Assembly (NCBI RefSeq): GCF_016629525.1
Contig: NZ_AP024269.1
Coordinates: forward strand, 1,922,001-1,986,000
Direction: 5' to 3'
DNA: 64,000 nucleotides
Source of the DNA: Kaistia sp. 32K
GTDB lineage: Bacteria; Pseudomonadota; Alphaproteobacteria; Rhizobiales; Kaistiaceae
Positions 39,104-48,584 of the stretch are shown here, in pieces. The notes below the pieces were generated by a model. The model searched no databases, was not told the origin of the DNA, and worked only from the letters and a program-made list of their open reading frames with translations. The position numbers and the translations under genes are program-made. How positions within the stretch are numbered: the stretch's first letter is position 1; every line of letters begins with the position of its first letter.

Positions 39104-40219
39104 ATGAGCGCAAGCACCCAATGGATTGAACGCACCGCCTGGGGCCGTCGCGGCACCGCCGGTGTCACCATCGCCGCCCGCCTCGGCTTTGACGGCGTCA
39201 CCCACCACTATGGCGACGCGCCGTCGCTGCGCGGCATCAAGCTCGATGTCGAACCGGGGGAGGTGGTCTGTCTGCTCGGCCGCTCCGGCTGTGGCAAGAC
39301 GACGCTGCTGCGCGTCACGGCGGGCCTCGAACGACCTTCGTCGGGGCGCATCACGGTCAACGGCCGCGAGATCGCCGGCCCGTCCGTCTTCGTACCGCCG
39401 GAGAAGCGCGGCGTCGGCCTGATGTTCCAGGACTATGCGCTGTTTCCGCACATGACGATCCTGAAGAACGTCATCTACGGCCTCGATGACCTGCCGCGCG
39501 CCGAGGCGGAGCGGCAGGGGCGGCTGGCGCTCGCCCGTGTCGGCCTCGACGGCTACGCCGCGTCCCATCCGCATGCGCTTTCCGGCGGCGAGCAGCAGCG
39601 CGTGGCGCTCGCCCGCGCCATCGCGCCCCGACCCTCCATGCTGCTGATGGACGAGCCGTTCTCTGGCCTCGACAAGCGCCTGCGCGATCACGTCCGCGAG
39701 GAGACGATGGCGATCATCCGCGAGACACGGGCGACCTGCATCATCGTCACCCACGATCCCGAGGAGGCGATGCGCATGGGCGACCGTATCGCCCTGATGC
39801 GAAACGGCAAACTGCTCCAGGTCGGCACTGCGCGGCAACTCTACGAGAAGCCCGTCGATCTCTATGCGGCGCGCTTCTTCTCCGAGCTGAACGAGTTCGA
39901 GGCCGTCGCCAAGAACGGCCGCGCCGAGACGCCGATCGGCACATTCGCGGCGCACAGCCATGCCGACGGCACGGAACTCTCGGTCGGCGTGCGGCCGCAG
40001 GGCGTCGGCTTCGCGATCGCGGGGGACGGCGTGCCCGGGCGCATCGTCGGCCATCAGTTCCTGGGCGAGGTCGACCTGCTCAGCGTGGCCATCGACGGCG
40101 CCGATCGGCCGGTTCGGGTCCGCACGCGCGACAACGCCGAGCCCTTCGTCGTCGGCAGCACGGTGTGGCTGAAGGTCGATCCGCGCGAGGTCTTGGTGTT
40201 TGCCAAACAGGCAGAATAA
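39104..40219 (+). CDS. ABC transporter ATPase, FbpC/PotA-like
   Basis: A 371-residue nucleotide-binding protein with Walker A (GRSGCGKTT), the Q-loop (MFQDYALFPHM), the signature LSGGEQQRVALARA, Walker B (LLMDEPFSGLD) and the switch His (VTHDPEEAM). The last 120 residues are a TOBE domain. The architecture fits importers of ferric iron, polyamines, sulfate or molybdate. No permease or matching binding protein is adjacent, only a TAXI receptor of another transporter class. Substrate cannot be given. Confidence 0.9.
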   Translation: MSASTQWIERTAWGRRGTAGVTIAARLGFDGVTHHYGDAPSLRGIKLDVEPGEVVCLLGRSGCGKTTLLRVTAGLERPSSGRITVNGREIAGPSVFVPPEKRGVGLMFQDYALFPHMTILKNVIYGLDDLPRAEAERQGRLALARVGLDGYAASHPHALSGGEQQRVALARAIAPRPSMLLMDEPFSGLDKRLRDHVREETMAIIRETRATCIIVTHDPEEAMRMGDRIALMRNGKLLQVGTARQLYEKPVDLYAARFFSELNEFEAVAKNGRAETPIGTFAAHSHADGTELSVGVRPQGVGFAIAGDGVPGRIVGHQFLGEVDLLSVAIDGADRPVRVRTRDNAEPFVVGSTVWLKVDPREVLVFAKQAE

Positions 40220-40316
40220 CCCTACATGCGTTTTACAAGTCCGTTGCGGCAGCAGGGTGCGTCTGCGATAGTCTCGCACCAAACGCGGTGCGCGTGAATT
40301 TTGTGGAGATGAGTTG

Positions 40317-40541
40317 ATGGGTTCTTTCAGCATCTGGCACTGGCTGATCGTGCTGGTGATCGTCCTCCTGCTCTTCGGCAAGGGGAAGATTTCGGATGTG
40401 ATGGGCGACATGGCGAAGGGCGTGAAGAGCTTCAAGAAGGGCCTCGCCGACGACGATGAGCCCGCCGCCAAGCCGACGATCGACCACAAGCCGTCCGACG
40501 TCGTTTCGTCGAGCACCGACGAGAAGACCCGCGCCAGCTAA
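40317..40541 (+). CDS. tatA: Sec-independent translocase protein TatA
   Basis: A 74-residue membrane protein forming the pore part of the twin-arginine export system. It has the short membrane helix ([19 protein letters not shown]) followed by the amphipathic helix ([15 protein letters not shown]). The ATG at 40317 after GGAGATGAG is preferred to a TTG three bases upstream. Confidence 0.95.
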   Translation: MGSFSIWHWLIVLVIVLLLFGKGKISDVMGDMAKGVKSFKKGLADDDEPAAKPTIDHKPSDVVSSSTDEKTRAS

Positions 40542-40620
40542 GGCCTAGAAAAGGGCCGCGAAGCTGCCTCGGATCCGCGCGAAGGCGCGGATCACAGGTT
40601 AGGCAGATCGGTGTGAGAGA

Positions 40621-41262
40621 ATGCTGGATATCGGCTGGAGCGAGTTGCTCGTCATCGCAGTGGTGGCGATTGTCGTGGTTGGTCCCAAGGATCTGCCACC
40701 GATGTTGCGTGCGCTGGGACGAACCGTCTCCAAGATGCGGAAGATGGCGGGCGAGTTCCAGGGTCAGTTCAACGAGGCGCTCAAGGAAGCGGAGCTCGAC
40801 GACGTCAAGAAGTCGTTCGACGAGTTGCGCGGCCTGAACCCGATGAACGACATCAAGAATAGCTTGAACCCGCTTTCCGGGCCGATCGCCAAGCCGGCTC
40901 CGGCGCCTGTGCCGCCGCCTGCGGACCAGCCGCTGCAGCCTGCCACCGCCAGCGACATCGAGCCGGCCGCTCCCGCGCCCGTCCTGGCGGAGCCCGCGGC
41001 CGAGAAGCCGAAGCCGAAGCGGCCGAGGAAGACGGCTGCCGTGGAGAACGGCGAGGTCGCGCCGGCGAAGCCGCGCGCGTCGCGGGCCAAGGCCAAGCCT
41101 GCTGCCAACGGCACGGATCCGGAAGCCGCGCCGGTGAAGCGGGTTCGCAAGCCGAAGCCGGCTCCGGTCGAGGCCCCGGCTCCGGTAGAGGTCGTGACCG
41201 CGCCTCCCTCCGTCGCCAGTGAACCGGTCGTCGCCAGCGTGACGGAAGAACCCAAGACATGA
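40621..41262 (+). CDS. tatB: Sec-independent translocase protein TatB
   Basis: A 213-residue TatB; with TatC it binds twin-arginine signal peptides. The first helix has [21 protein letters not shown] and the following [13 protein letters not shown] is diagnostic. The C-terminal half is a Pro/Ala/Lys-rich disordered tail. Its end overlaps tatC by four bases (ATGA). Confidence 0.95.
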   Translation: MLDIGWSELLVIAVVAIVVVGPKDLPPMLRALGRTVSKMRKMAGEFQGQFNEALKEAELDDVKKSFDELRGLNPMNDIKNSLNPLSGPIAKPAPAPVPPPADQPLQPATASDIEPAAPAPVLAEPAAEKPKPKRPRKTAAVENGEVAPAKPRASRAKAKPAANGTDPEAAPVKRVRKPKPAPVEAPAPVEVVTAPPSVASEPVVASVTEEPKT

Positions 41263-42074
41263 GCGACAAACCGACGGTCGACGAAGACGAGATCGAAGCG
41301 AGCCGCATGCCGCTGATGGAGCATCTGATCGAGCTGCGCTCGCGGCTGATCAAGACGCTCGTGGCGGTGCTCGTCGCCTTCCTGGTCTGCTTCTATTTCG
41401 CCGGCACGATCTACAACATCCTCGTCCTCCCCTACGAATGGGCGGTGGGGCCGGCGAAGGATGTGAAGCTGATCTATACCGCGCCGCAGGAATATTTCCT
41501 GACGCAGATGAAGCTCGCGCTCTATGGCGCGGTGTTCATCGCCTTCCCGGTCATCGCGATGCAGATCTACAAGTTCGCGGCGCCGGGCCTCTACAAGCAC
41601 GAGCGGCAGGCCTTCGTGCCCTACCTGATCGCGACGCCGGTTCTGTTCGTGCTCGGCGCGGCGCTTGTCTATTTCCTCGTCCTGCCGATGGCGCTGCACT
41701 TCTTCCTGTCGTTCCAGCAGACCGGCGGCGAGCACAAGGCGCAGATCGAGGCGCTGTTCAAGGTCAACGAGTATCTCGGCCTGATCATGACGCTGACGCT
41801 GGCCTTCGGCATCGTGTTCCAGCTGCCGGTGGTGCTGACGCTGCTCGGCCGCGCCGGCGTGGTGACGAGCCAGATGCTCAAGGCCAAGCGGCGCTATGCG
41901 ATCGTCCTCGCCTTCGTCATCGCGGCCGTGCTGACGCCGCCCGATGTCGTCAGCCAGATCTCGCTCGCGATCCCCGCCATGCTTCTCTACGAAATCTCGA
42001 TCTATTCCGTCCGGATGGTCGAGCGGAAGCGTACCGAGGCGGAGACGCCCGACGAAGAGGGCGAAGCCGCTTAA
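41259..42074 (+). CDS. tatC: Sec-independent translocase protein TatC
   Basis: A 271-residue six-helix membrane protein, the receptor for twin-arginine signals. The N-terminal [14 protein letters not shown] with the conserved Glu and Arg, and the late [10 protein letters not shown] motif, are typical. It closes the tat operon before a strong terminator. Confidence 0.96.
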   Translation: MSDKPTVDEDEIEASRMPLMEHLIELRSRLIKTLVAVLVAFLVCFYFAGTIYNILVLPYEWAVGPAKDVKLIYTAPQEYFLTQMKLALYGAVFIAFPVIAMQIYKFAAPGLYKHERQAFVPYLIATPVLFVLGAALVYFLVLPMALHFFLSFQQTGGEHKAQIEALFKVNEYLGLIMTLTLAFGIVFQLPVVLTLLGRAGVVTSQMLKAKRRYAIVLAFVIAAVLTPPDVVSQISLAIPAMLLYEISIYSVRMVERKRTEAETPDEEGEAA

Positions 42075-42100
42075 GGCGGAAGCGATCCTCCGGATTTCAT

Positions 42101-42140
42101 CAAAAGCCCCGCCGTCTCGGCCGAGACGGCGGGGCTTTTG
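42101..42140 (+). terminator. Terminator of the tat operon
   Basis: A 40-base perfect palindrome (42101-42120 pairs with 42121-42140) that folds into a long GC stem flanked by AAAA and TTTT. It lies 26 bases after tatC. Its symmetry means it could also stop transcription from the other side. Confidence 0.85.
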
Positions 42141-42258
42141 CGTTCCGCGGGGTCGCTCCCGGGTTGATCCGCCGGCCCACTCACACTATCGGTCATGCGG
42201 CGATATCTTCGCTCCTTTGCGGCCGGGATGACGGCCGCTCTCTCTTCGAGGCTCGATC

Positions 42259-43797
42259 ATGCTCGACATCAAATGGATCCGCGAAAACCCCGAAGCGCTC
42301 GACCGTGCGCTCGCCAGTCGTGGGGCCGAGCCGATCTCGTCGACGCTGATCGCGCTCGACGAGGCGCGCCGCGCCCATATTGTCCAGGTCCAGGCCGCGC
42401 AGGAGCGCCGCAACGCCGCCTCCAAGGAGATCGGCAAGGCGAAGGGCGCCAAGGACGAGGAGACGGCGCAGCGGCTGATGGCCGAGGTGGCGACGCTGAA
42501 GGAGTTTCTCTCCCACGCCGAGGACGAGGAGCGCCGGCTCAACAAGGAGCTCGACGACGCGCTGGCGGTGATCCCCAACGCGCCGCTGGAGGATGTGCCC
42601 TTCGGCAAGGACGAGGCCGACAACGTCCCGTATTTCGGCCGCAACCAGACCGCCGCCCAAGCGGACGCCGCGCGTCCGAAGAAACGCGAGCATAGCTTTG
42701 TTTCGAAAGAGCATTTCGAGATCGGCGAAGGCCTTGGCCTGATGGATTTCGAAGCTGCGGCCAAGCTCTCGGGCAGCCGCTTCGTCGTGCTGAAGGGGCA
42801 ACTCGCACGCCTTGAGCGCGCCATCGGCCAGTTCATGCTCGACCTGCACACGACCGAGCATGGCTATACCGAGGTGCAGCCGCCGCTTCTGGTCAAGGAT
42901 GCCGCGCTGTTTGGTACGGGACAATTGCCGAAGTTCAAGGAGGACCAGTACTTTTCAACAGACGCTAATTCACTTGGTCAGATCGAGAGCTTTGTCGGAG
43001 GGGAGCTTGATCGGAATAATGCAGTTGACCCAGCAACTCTGCTTGAAAGGGTCAATAATCTGATCAGGTCTATGGAGAACGCGGGTTTCAGCGATGCGAC
43101 GATCGAGGCTGCGGCGAAGAGGGCATATGCAAAGGTAGCTGGCGAACAATATGAGTTCACTTACAGGCGATCAAATGATGAGCCAAATCGATTCTGGCTG
43201 ATCCCGACCGCCGAGGTGCCGCTGACCAATCTGGTCCGCGAGTCGATCCTCGACGAGAAGGAGCTGCCGCTCCGCTTTACCGCGCTGACGCCCTGCTTCC
43301 GCTCGGAGGCGGGTTCCGCCGGCCGCGACACGCGCGGCATGCTGCGCCAGCACCAGTTCAACAAGGTCGAGCTGGTCTCGATCACCACGCCCGAGACGTC
43401 GATCGACGAGCATGAGCGCATGCTCGCCTGCGCCGAGGAAGTGCTGAAGCGCCTCGACCTGCATTATCGCGTCATGACGCTCTGCACCGGCGACATGGGC
43501 TTCGGCTCGCGCAAGACCTACGACATCGAGGTCTGGCTGCCGGGCCAGAACACCTATCGCGAGATCTCGTCCGTCTCCGTCTGCGACGATTTCCAGGCGC
43601 GCCGCATGAATGCCCGCTATCGCCCGGGCGCCGAGAAGGGCACGCGCTTCGTGCACACCCTGAACGGCTCCGGCACGGCGGTTGGCCGCGCGCTCATCGC
43701 CGTCATCGAGAACTACCAGAACGAGGACGGCTCCATCACCGTGCCGTCGGCGCTCAAGCCCTATATGGGCGGGCTCGACAAGGTCGGGGCGGCATAG
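42259..43797 (+). CDS. serS: Seryl-tRNA synthetase with a large internal insertion
   Basis: A class II synthetase that charges tRNA-Ser. The N-terminal coiled coil (about 30-100), motif 1 (about 185-210), the TXE loop ([11 protein letters not shown], 315-325), motif 2 ([14 protein letters not shown]) and motif 3 ([15 protein letters not shown]) are all intact. The product is 512 residues, whereas bacterial SerRS is about 425-430. The surplus is one in-frame insertion at about residues 231-312, between the GTGQLPKF segment and the TXE loop. The E. coli enzyme has a moderately long loop at this point, so the site tolerates length change. No frameshift or stop interrupts the gene, and with all catalytic motifs present the enzyme should be active. 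Confidence 0.93.
   Translation: MLDIKWIRENPEALDRALASRGAEPISSTLIALDEARRAHIVQVQAAQERRNAASKEIGKAKGAKDEETAQRLMAEVATLKEFLSHAEDEERRLNKELDDALAVIPNAPLEDVPFGKDEADNVPYFGRNQTAAQADAARPKKREHSFVSKEHFEIGEGLGLMDFEAAAKLSGSRFVVLKGQLARLERAIGQFMLDLHTTEHGYTEVQPPLLVKDAALFGTGQLPKFKEDQYFSTDANSLGQIESFVGGELDRNNAVDPATLLERVNNLIRSMENAGFSDATIEAAAKRAYAKVAGEQYEFTYRRSNDEPNRFWLIPTAEVPLTNLVRESILDEKELPLRFTALTPCFRSEAGSAGRDTRGMLRQHQFNKVELVSITTPETSIDEHERMLACAEEVLKRLDLHYRVMTLCTGDMGFGSRKTYDIEVWLPGQNTYREISSVSVCDDFQARRMNARYRPGAEKGTRFVHTLNGSGTAVGRALIAVIENYQNEDGSITVPSALKPYMGGLDKVGAA
42949..43194 (+). other. In-frame low-GC insertion within serS
   Basis: About 82 codons inserted in the seryl-tRNA synthetase gene. By hand count 42951-43190 is about 49% G+C (118 of 240 bases), against roughly 65% in the flanks. 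It uses AGG for arginine four times, and AAT, GCA, TCA and CTT freely. The atypical codon use starts earlier, near 42909, within the conserved [10 protein letters not shown] segment. The encoded peptide looks mostly helical, especially [17 protein letters not shown] and [18 protein letters not shown]. It has no intein motifs and no repeat I can see at its ends. No known domain is recognised. Confidence 0.85.
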
Positions 43798-43891
43798 CCG
43801 TAGCCCTACGGAAAAGAGCCGGCGTCCAGGCGGCGCCGGCTCGCCCAACCGCGAAAATCTCTTCTGACCCATAGCGAAGGCTGAATTGGCA

Positions 43892-44650
43892 ATGCGCATT
43901 CTGATCACCAATGACGACGGCATCCACGCTCCCGGCCTCGCGGTGCTGGAGCGGATCGCGCGGACGCTTTCCGACGACGTCTGGGTGGTCGCGCCGGAGA
44001 CTGACCAGTCGGGTCTCGCCCATTCGCTGACGCTCAACGATCCGCTGCGCCTGCGCCAGGTTTCGGAGCAAACCTTCGCCGTGCGCGGCACGCCGACCGA
44101 TTGCGTCATCATGGCGGTCCGCAAGGTTCTCGACCGGGCGCCGGACCTCGTCCTGTCGGGCGTCAATGCCGGCCAGAACGCCGCCGACGACGTCACCTAT
44201 TCCGGCACCGTCGCCGGCGCCATCGAGGGCACGCTGCTCGGCATTCCGTCGATCGCGCTCAGCCAGGCCTATGAATTCACCGACGGCCGCCGGGTCATCC
44301 CGTGGGAGACCGTCGAGGCGCATGCGCCGCGCATCCTGAAGAAGCTGATCGCGCATGGCTGCCCGCGCGGCGTGCTCTACAATCTGAACTTCCCGAACCG
44401 CGCGCCCGGCCTCGTCACCGGCGTCGAAGTGACGTCGCAGGGCGTCGTCACGCACGGCCTCACCGTCGACGAGCGCAATGACGGCCGTGGCAATCCGTAT
44501 TTCTGGCTGAAGCACCGCCGGATCGACGAGCAGCACGTGGCGGGAACCGACGTCGACGCGATCCAGCGCGGCGTCATCTCGGTCACGCCGCTCCGGCTCG
44601 ACATGACCGCCTATGACCAGGCGCATGAGCTGAAGGCGCTGTTCGACTGA
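43892..44650 (+). CDS. surE: 5'/3'-nucleotidase SurE
   Basis: A 252-residue metal-dependent phosphatase acting on nucleoside monophosphates. The [13 protein letters not shown] start holds the metal-binding Asp pair, and [21 protein letters not shown] is typical. The ATG at 43892 is preferred to a TTG two codons earlier. It forms the usual pair with pcm. Confidence 0.95.
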   Translation: MRILITNDDGIHAPGLAVLERIARTLSDDVWVVAPETDQSGLAHSLTLNDPLRLRQVSEQTFAVRGTPTDCVIMAVRKVLDRAPDLVLSGVNAGQNAADDVTYSGTVAGAIEGTLLGIPSIALSQAYEFTDGRRVIPWETVEAHAPRILKKLIAHGCPRGVLYNLNFPNRAPGLVTGVEVTSQGVVTHGLTVDERNDGRGNPYFWLKHRRIDEQHVAGTDVDAIQRGVISVTPLRLDMTAYDQAHELKALFD

Positions 44651-44816
44651 GATCGGGCTCTGTCCCCGACGGAAGGCCGTTTCGCGCGCCGGGATGCGCG
44701 TGGGCGGCCCGATGTCGCCATTTGATACGAATTTGCCGTACGCGGTGCGTGCACTAAGACGGCGTTTACCACCTTGGCCGCATGACTATCGTTCTGTAGG
44801 CGAGGGCGCGTAGCGT

Positions 44817-45509
44817 ATGGCACTCGGAGCGGTTCAGTTTTACCCGACGGATTATGAGGCCATAGACGATGGCCTCATTCCGATCGCGGAGTTCCTGCTG
44901 CGCATGCGGCAGTTCGGCATCATGGACCGGCGCATGGTCGACGCGTTCGAGTCGATCTCGCGCGAGCCGTTCATGCCGTCCAACATCCGAAGGGCGCCGC
45001 TGTTCGCCGAGCGCCCGCAGCCGATCGATTGCGGCCAGCTCAACACGCCGCCCATTCTCGCCGCCCGGATGATCGAGGCGCTGGCGCCGACGACGCGCTG
45101 CCGCGTGCTCGAGATCGGCACCGGCACCGGCTATCTCGCCGCCGTGCTCTCCCGCCTTTCGCGACGCGTCTACACGATCGATCGCTTCCGCACGCTGGTG
45201 ACGGCGGCACAGGCCCGTTTCGAGGCGCTCGGCATCAGCAACATTACCTCCGTCTTCGGCGACGGGCTGATCGGCTGGCCGGAGAAGGGGCCGTTCGACC
45301 GGATCATCTGTTCCGCCTCGGCGCCGGCGGTGCCGCTGGCCTTCGTCGAATCGCTCAGCACCAACGGCATGCTGGTCATGCCGATCGGTCCCGATGACGG
45401 CATCCAGACCATGACCCGTTTCGTTCGCGTCGATCGCCAGCTGGTGTCGACGCCGATCTGTCCGGTCCGGATGGTGCCCTTGATCCGGGGCAGGGCGGCC
45501 AAGCTGTAG
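44817..45509 (+). CDS. pcm: Protein-L-isoaspartate O-methyltransferase
   Basis: A 230-residue AdoMet-dependent repair enzyme for isoaspartyl residues. The AdoMet-binding motif is CRVLEIGTGTGYLAAVLSRL, and the early MPSNIRRAPLFAERPQPIDCGQ segment matches the family's substrate-binding loop. It follows surE as in most proteobacteria. Confidence 0.9.
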   Translation: MALGAVQFYPTDYEAIDDGLIPIAEFLLRMRQFGIMDRRMVDAFESISREPFMPSNIRRAPLFAERPQPIDCGQLNTPPILAARMIEALAPTTRCRVLEIGTGTGYLAAVLSRLSRRVYTIDRFRTLVTAAQARFEALGISNITSVFGDGLIGWPEKGPFDRIICSASAPAVPLAFVESLSTNGMLVMPIGPDDGIQTMTRFVRVDRQLVSTPICPVRMVPLIRGRAAKL

Positions 45510-45761
45510 CCGGCCGCCGGCTCGGGCGGAGCGCGGCCAGAGGCAAGGATCCAGGCGGCCAAGGGCTGTCCCGCCGAGCGCTACCCCTTAACCGTGCAAG
45601 TCGGCGCTCTGTAGCATTCCACAACCGGCTAACCACGAGTTCCCGCGGCTTTGCGGCGGTTCGGCGGCGCCCCGGCGAAATTTCGGGTCGTGCTTAAGCC
45701 TTTATAAACGTTACCGGCGTTTAGTGGCGTCATGTGTGGTGTGGCGTTGCGGGTTGGCTCG

Positions 45762-47300
45762 ATGTACAGAAATGTCCCCTCTTTTCGGTCTCGGACTCTC
45801 TCCCAGGTCGCGTTTGTGGCGCTTCTCGCAGGACTGACTGCGGCGTGCAGCTCCGACGGTTCGCGCTACGGCTCGATCTTCACCGGTAGCACGGCCAATC
45901 AGAAGCAGATCATCGGCGGCGGGAGCCAGCCGATGCCGGCTCCGGTCGATTACAGCAATGACGTGGTGACGACGCCGCCGCCGGCGCGCTCCGTCAGTCG
46001 TTCGGACCTGCCGATGCTGCCCGGTGTGCAGCAGGGCTCGCAGCAGGTCGCCGCGGCACCCTCCTACAATGCGCCCAGCTATGACGCGCCGCGCGGCTAC
46101 ACCCCGCCCGCCGCTTCCGCCTCTGCCCAGCAGGCCGCCGCTCCCATGCAGGTCGCCTCGGCAGCCCAGCCGCCGCGTCGCGGCGGCGCCTGGACGACCG
46201 AGGGCGGCACCGTCGTCACGCTCGGCCCGGGCGAGACGCTCTCTTCCGTGTCGCGGCGCTATGGCGTTCCGATCAAGGAGCTGGCGCGGGTCAACAACAT
46301 CGCCAATCCGTCCGCCGTCGGTACGGGCACCCGCCTGACGATCCCGACCTATGGCATGGGTGGCGGCGAGGCCGTTGCCTCGGCCGTGCAGCAGAACGCG
46401 CCGCAGGCCGGCGATTCAACCCGCCTGGTCGCCGGACCAGTCCCGGCCGCCGAGCGCAAGCCCGTCGCCTCCGGCGAGGGCGCGCCGCTCAACGGCCTCC
46501 ACACGGTTTCGCCGGGCCAGACGCTTTCCTCGATCGGCCGGCTCTATGGCGTCAGCGCCGCGCAGATCGCGGCGGCGAACAACCTGACGTCGAACAACCA
46601 GCTGAAGTCCGGCCAGAAGCTCCGCATCCCCGGCAACGATCAGAACCCGCAGGCCGTGGCGCTGCGCAACGATCCGTCGCGTCGCGAGGAGAAGGCGCGC
46701 GGCGAGGATCCGAACAGCAAGCCGCTGGCCGCCAACGCGCCGCAGAAGGGCACGCAGGCCGATCCGACCACGACCGCCGCGATCGGCAAGCCGGGCGCTC
46801 CGTCGCCGGGTCTCGCCGAGGCGACCGCCGTCACCAAGCCGAACCAGCCGGTGGCCTACGAGCCGCCGTCCGAGGACAAGGCGACCGCCACCAATGCGAG
46901 CCTGGATCCGGGTTCCGCCAACGGCACGACGTTCCGCTGGCCGGTGCGTGGCCGCATCATCACCGGCTTCGGCGCGTCGGCGACCGGCGAGAAGAATGAC
47001 GGCATCAACCTCGCCGTTCCCGAAGGCACCTCGATCAAGGCGGCCGAGGCCGGCACCGTGATCTATGCCGGCAACGAGCTGGAAGGCTACGGCAACCTCG
47101 TGCTGGTGCGCCATGCCGACGGCTGGGTCTCGGCCTACGCCCACAACAGCAAGATCCTGGTCAAGCGCGGCGACACCGTCCGGCGCGGCCAGATCATCTC
47201 GCAGGCAGGCTCGTCGGGCTCGGTCAACGCGCCGCAGCTGCACTTCGAGCTCCGCCGCGGCTCGAAGCCGGTCAACCCGCTGGATTATCTCCAGGGCTGA
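45762..47300 (+). CDS. LysM/degenerate LytM lipoprotein, amidase-activator type
   Basis: A lipoprotein of about 512 residues. The signal peptide ends in a lipobox-like LTAAC. Two LysM domains follow (about 145-190 and 245-290; VVTLGPGETLSSVSRRYGV and LHTVSPGQTLSSIGRLYGV), then a C-terminal LytM (M23) domain. The expected zinc ligands are missing: HxxxD is replaced by NDGIN and the HxH pair by QLH. This pattern is known for NlpD/EnvC-type proteins, which activate cell-wall amidases instead of cutting peptidoglycan. The start at 45762 is chosen; 45732 is also possible. Confidence 0.88.
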   Translation: MYRNVPSFRSRTLSQVAFVALLAGLTAACSSDGSRYGSIFTGSTANQKQIIGGGSQPMPAPVDYSNDVVTTPPPARSVSRSDLPMLPGVQQGSQQVAAAPSYNAPSYDAPRGYTPPAASASAQQAAAPMQVASAAQPPRRGGAWTTEGGTVVTLGPGETLSSVSRRYGVPIKELARVNNIANPSAVGTGTRLTIPTYGMGGGEAVASAVQQNAPQAGDSTRLVAGPVPAAERKPVASGEGAPLNGLHTVSPGQTLSSIGRLYGVSAAQIAAANNLTSNNQLKSGQKLRIPGNDQNPQAVALRNDPSRREEKARGEDPNSKPLAANAPQKGTQADPTTTAAIGKPGAPSPGLAEATAVTKPNQPVAYEPPSEDKATATNASLDPGSANGTTFRWPVRGRIITGFGASATGEKNDGINLAVPEGTSIKAAEAGTVIYAGNELEGYGNLVLVRHADGWVSAYAHNSKILVKRGDTVRRGQIISQAGSSGSVNAPQLHFELRRGSKPVNPLDYLQG

Positions 47301-47370
47301 CCGACCCAATCCTAGGCCTGCCGACTTCGTCTCGTGAGGGTCGGCCGGTCACAAAGCTGGTGGGGCGGCT

Positions 47371-48255
47371 TCAGCCCTTCAGAGCGACCCCAAGTCGCCC
47401 CGCCAGATCCTGGACATACTGCCAGGCCACACGTCCCGACCGCGCGCCGCGCGTGGTCGACCATTCCAGCGCCTCGGCGCGCAGGACCTCGGGCTCGACC
47501 TTCAGCCCGTAATGCTCGGCATAGCCGTTGACCATGGCGAGATAGTCGTCCTGGCTGCACTTGTGGAAGCCGAGCCACAGACCGAAACGGTCCGACAGCG
47601 ACACCTTCTCCTCGACCGCCTCGCCGGGATTGATCGCCGTGGAGCGCTCGTTCTCCATCATGTCGCGGGGCAGCAGGTGGCGGCGGTTCGACGTCGCATA
47701 GAACACGACATTCTCCGGCCGCCCCTCGACGCCGCCGTCCAGCGCCGCCTTGAGCGACTTGTAGGACGTGTCGTCATTGTCGAAGGAGAGGTCGTCGCAG
47801 AACAGGATGAAGCGGCGGTCGAGCCCGCGCACCAGCGTCATCAGTTCCGGCAGGCTGTCGATGTCCTCGCGATGGATCTCGATCAGCTTCATCGCGTGGC
47901 CGCCCGGCAGCTTGGACGGGTCGCTGTTGATCGTCGCGTGCGCCGCCTTGACCAGCGAGCTCTTGCCCATGCCGCGCGCGCCCCAGAGCAGCACGTTGTT
48001 GGCCGGCAGGCCGCGTGCGAAGCGGTCGGTGTTGTCGACGAGGATGTCGCGCACCCGGTCGACGCCCTTCAGGAGCACCATCTCGACCCGGTTGACCTTC
48101 GGCACCGGCTGCAGAGTGCCGGTGGAGGCCTGCCAGACATAGGCGTCGGCGACGTCGGGGTCGAATTTCGGCCGGGCCGGCGGCACCGCGCGCTCGATCA
48201 GGGCGATGAGCCGGTCCAGGCGATCGGCGACGGACTTCAGGGGATCTTCTGTCAC
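47371..48255 (-). CDS. DUF815 AAA-type ATPase
   Basis: A 294-residue ATPase of the DUF815 family with Walker A (LLWGARGMGKSSL) and Walker B (FILFCDDLSFD), followed by YATSNRRHLLPRD, an AAA-like sensor region. Function unknown; suggested chaperone-like. The start is a GTG at 48255 after GAGGAAA; the open frame upstream is Arg/Pro-rich and unlike a gene. It is divergent from the yajC-sec operon. Confidence 0.85.
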   Translation of the reverse strand: MTEDPLKSVADRLDRLIALIERAVPPARPKFDPDVADAYVWQASTGTLQPVPKVNRVEMVLLKGVDRVRDILVDNTDRFARGLPANNVLLWGARGMGKSSLVKAAHATINSDPSKLPGGHAMKLIEIHREDIDSLPELMTLVRGLDRRFILFCDDLSFDNDDTSYKSLKAALDGGVEGRPENVVFYATSNRRHLLPRDMMENERSTAINPGEAVEEKVSLSDRFGLWLGFHKCSQDDYLAMVNGYAEHYGLKVEPEVLRAEALEWSTTRGARSGRVAWQYVQDLAGRLGVALKG

Positions 48256-48584
48256 AGTGTATTTCCTCGGTCCGCGCCTTACCTCACGCGGGTCGCGAGG
48301 CCTGCGGGCGGCGCCGGCAGCTGGGGGTGAAGGCGTGCGGACGAAGGTGAAAGCCCTCATCCCGCCGTCCGGACGGGGAACTTGCCGCATGCGTGCGGAG
48401 CCTCCGGACGACAATCGCCACTATCATGCTGGCGCGGCCATTTGCAAAGGCTTGCCGCGTCGTTATATTCCGCGCCGTTTCGCGAACCGCTGTCTTTCCC
48501 TATGTGATGGTCGGCGCAAACGACGCGTCCAGACCAGACGGGCCACCAGCGGACCCGCCAATGCCACAGGGAGCACCCTTTTTC
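48256..48584. other. Divergent intergenic region before yajC
   Basis: About 330 bases without a supported gene, although a frame in line with yajC stays open. It contains the candidate yajC promoter and must also hold that of the DUF815 gene. Confidence 0.45.
48442..48469 (+). promoter_or_regulatory. Candidate promoter of yajC-secDF
   Basis: TTGCAA (48442-48447) and TATATT (48464-48469) with a 16-base spacer, about 115 bases before the chosen yajC start. Confidence 0.45.

Noticed and set aside
42949..43194. Intein or group I/II intron in serS
   Set aside because: The block is only about 82 codons, in frame, with no intein splice motifs (no N-terminal Cys/Ser block, no HN-Cys/Ser/Thr end) and no RNA-intron structure that I can see.
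43816..43842. Terminator after serS
   Set aside because: A 9-bp hairpin is present, but the T-run lies on the minus strand and no minus-strand gene ends here.
45762..47300. Active M23 endopeptidase
   Set aside because: The zinc-binding His and Asp residues are replaced in both motifs.
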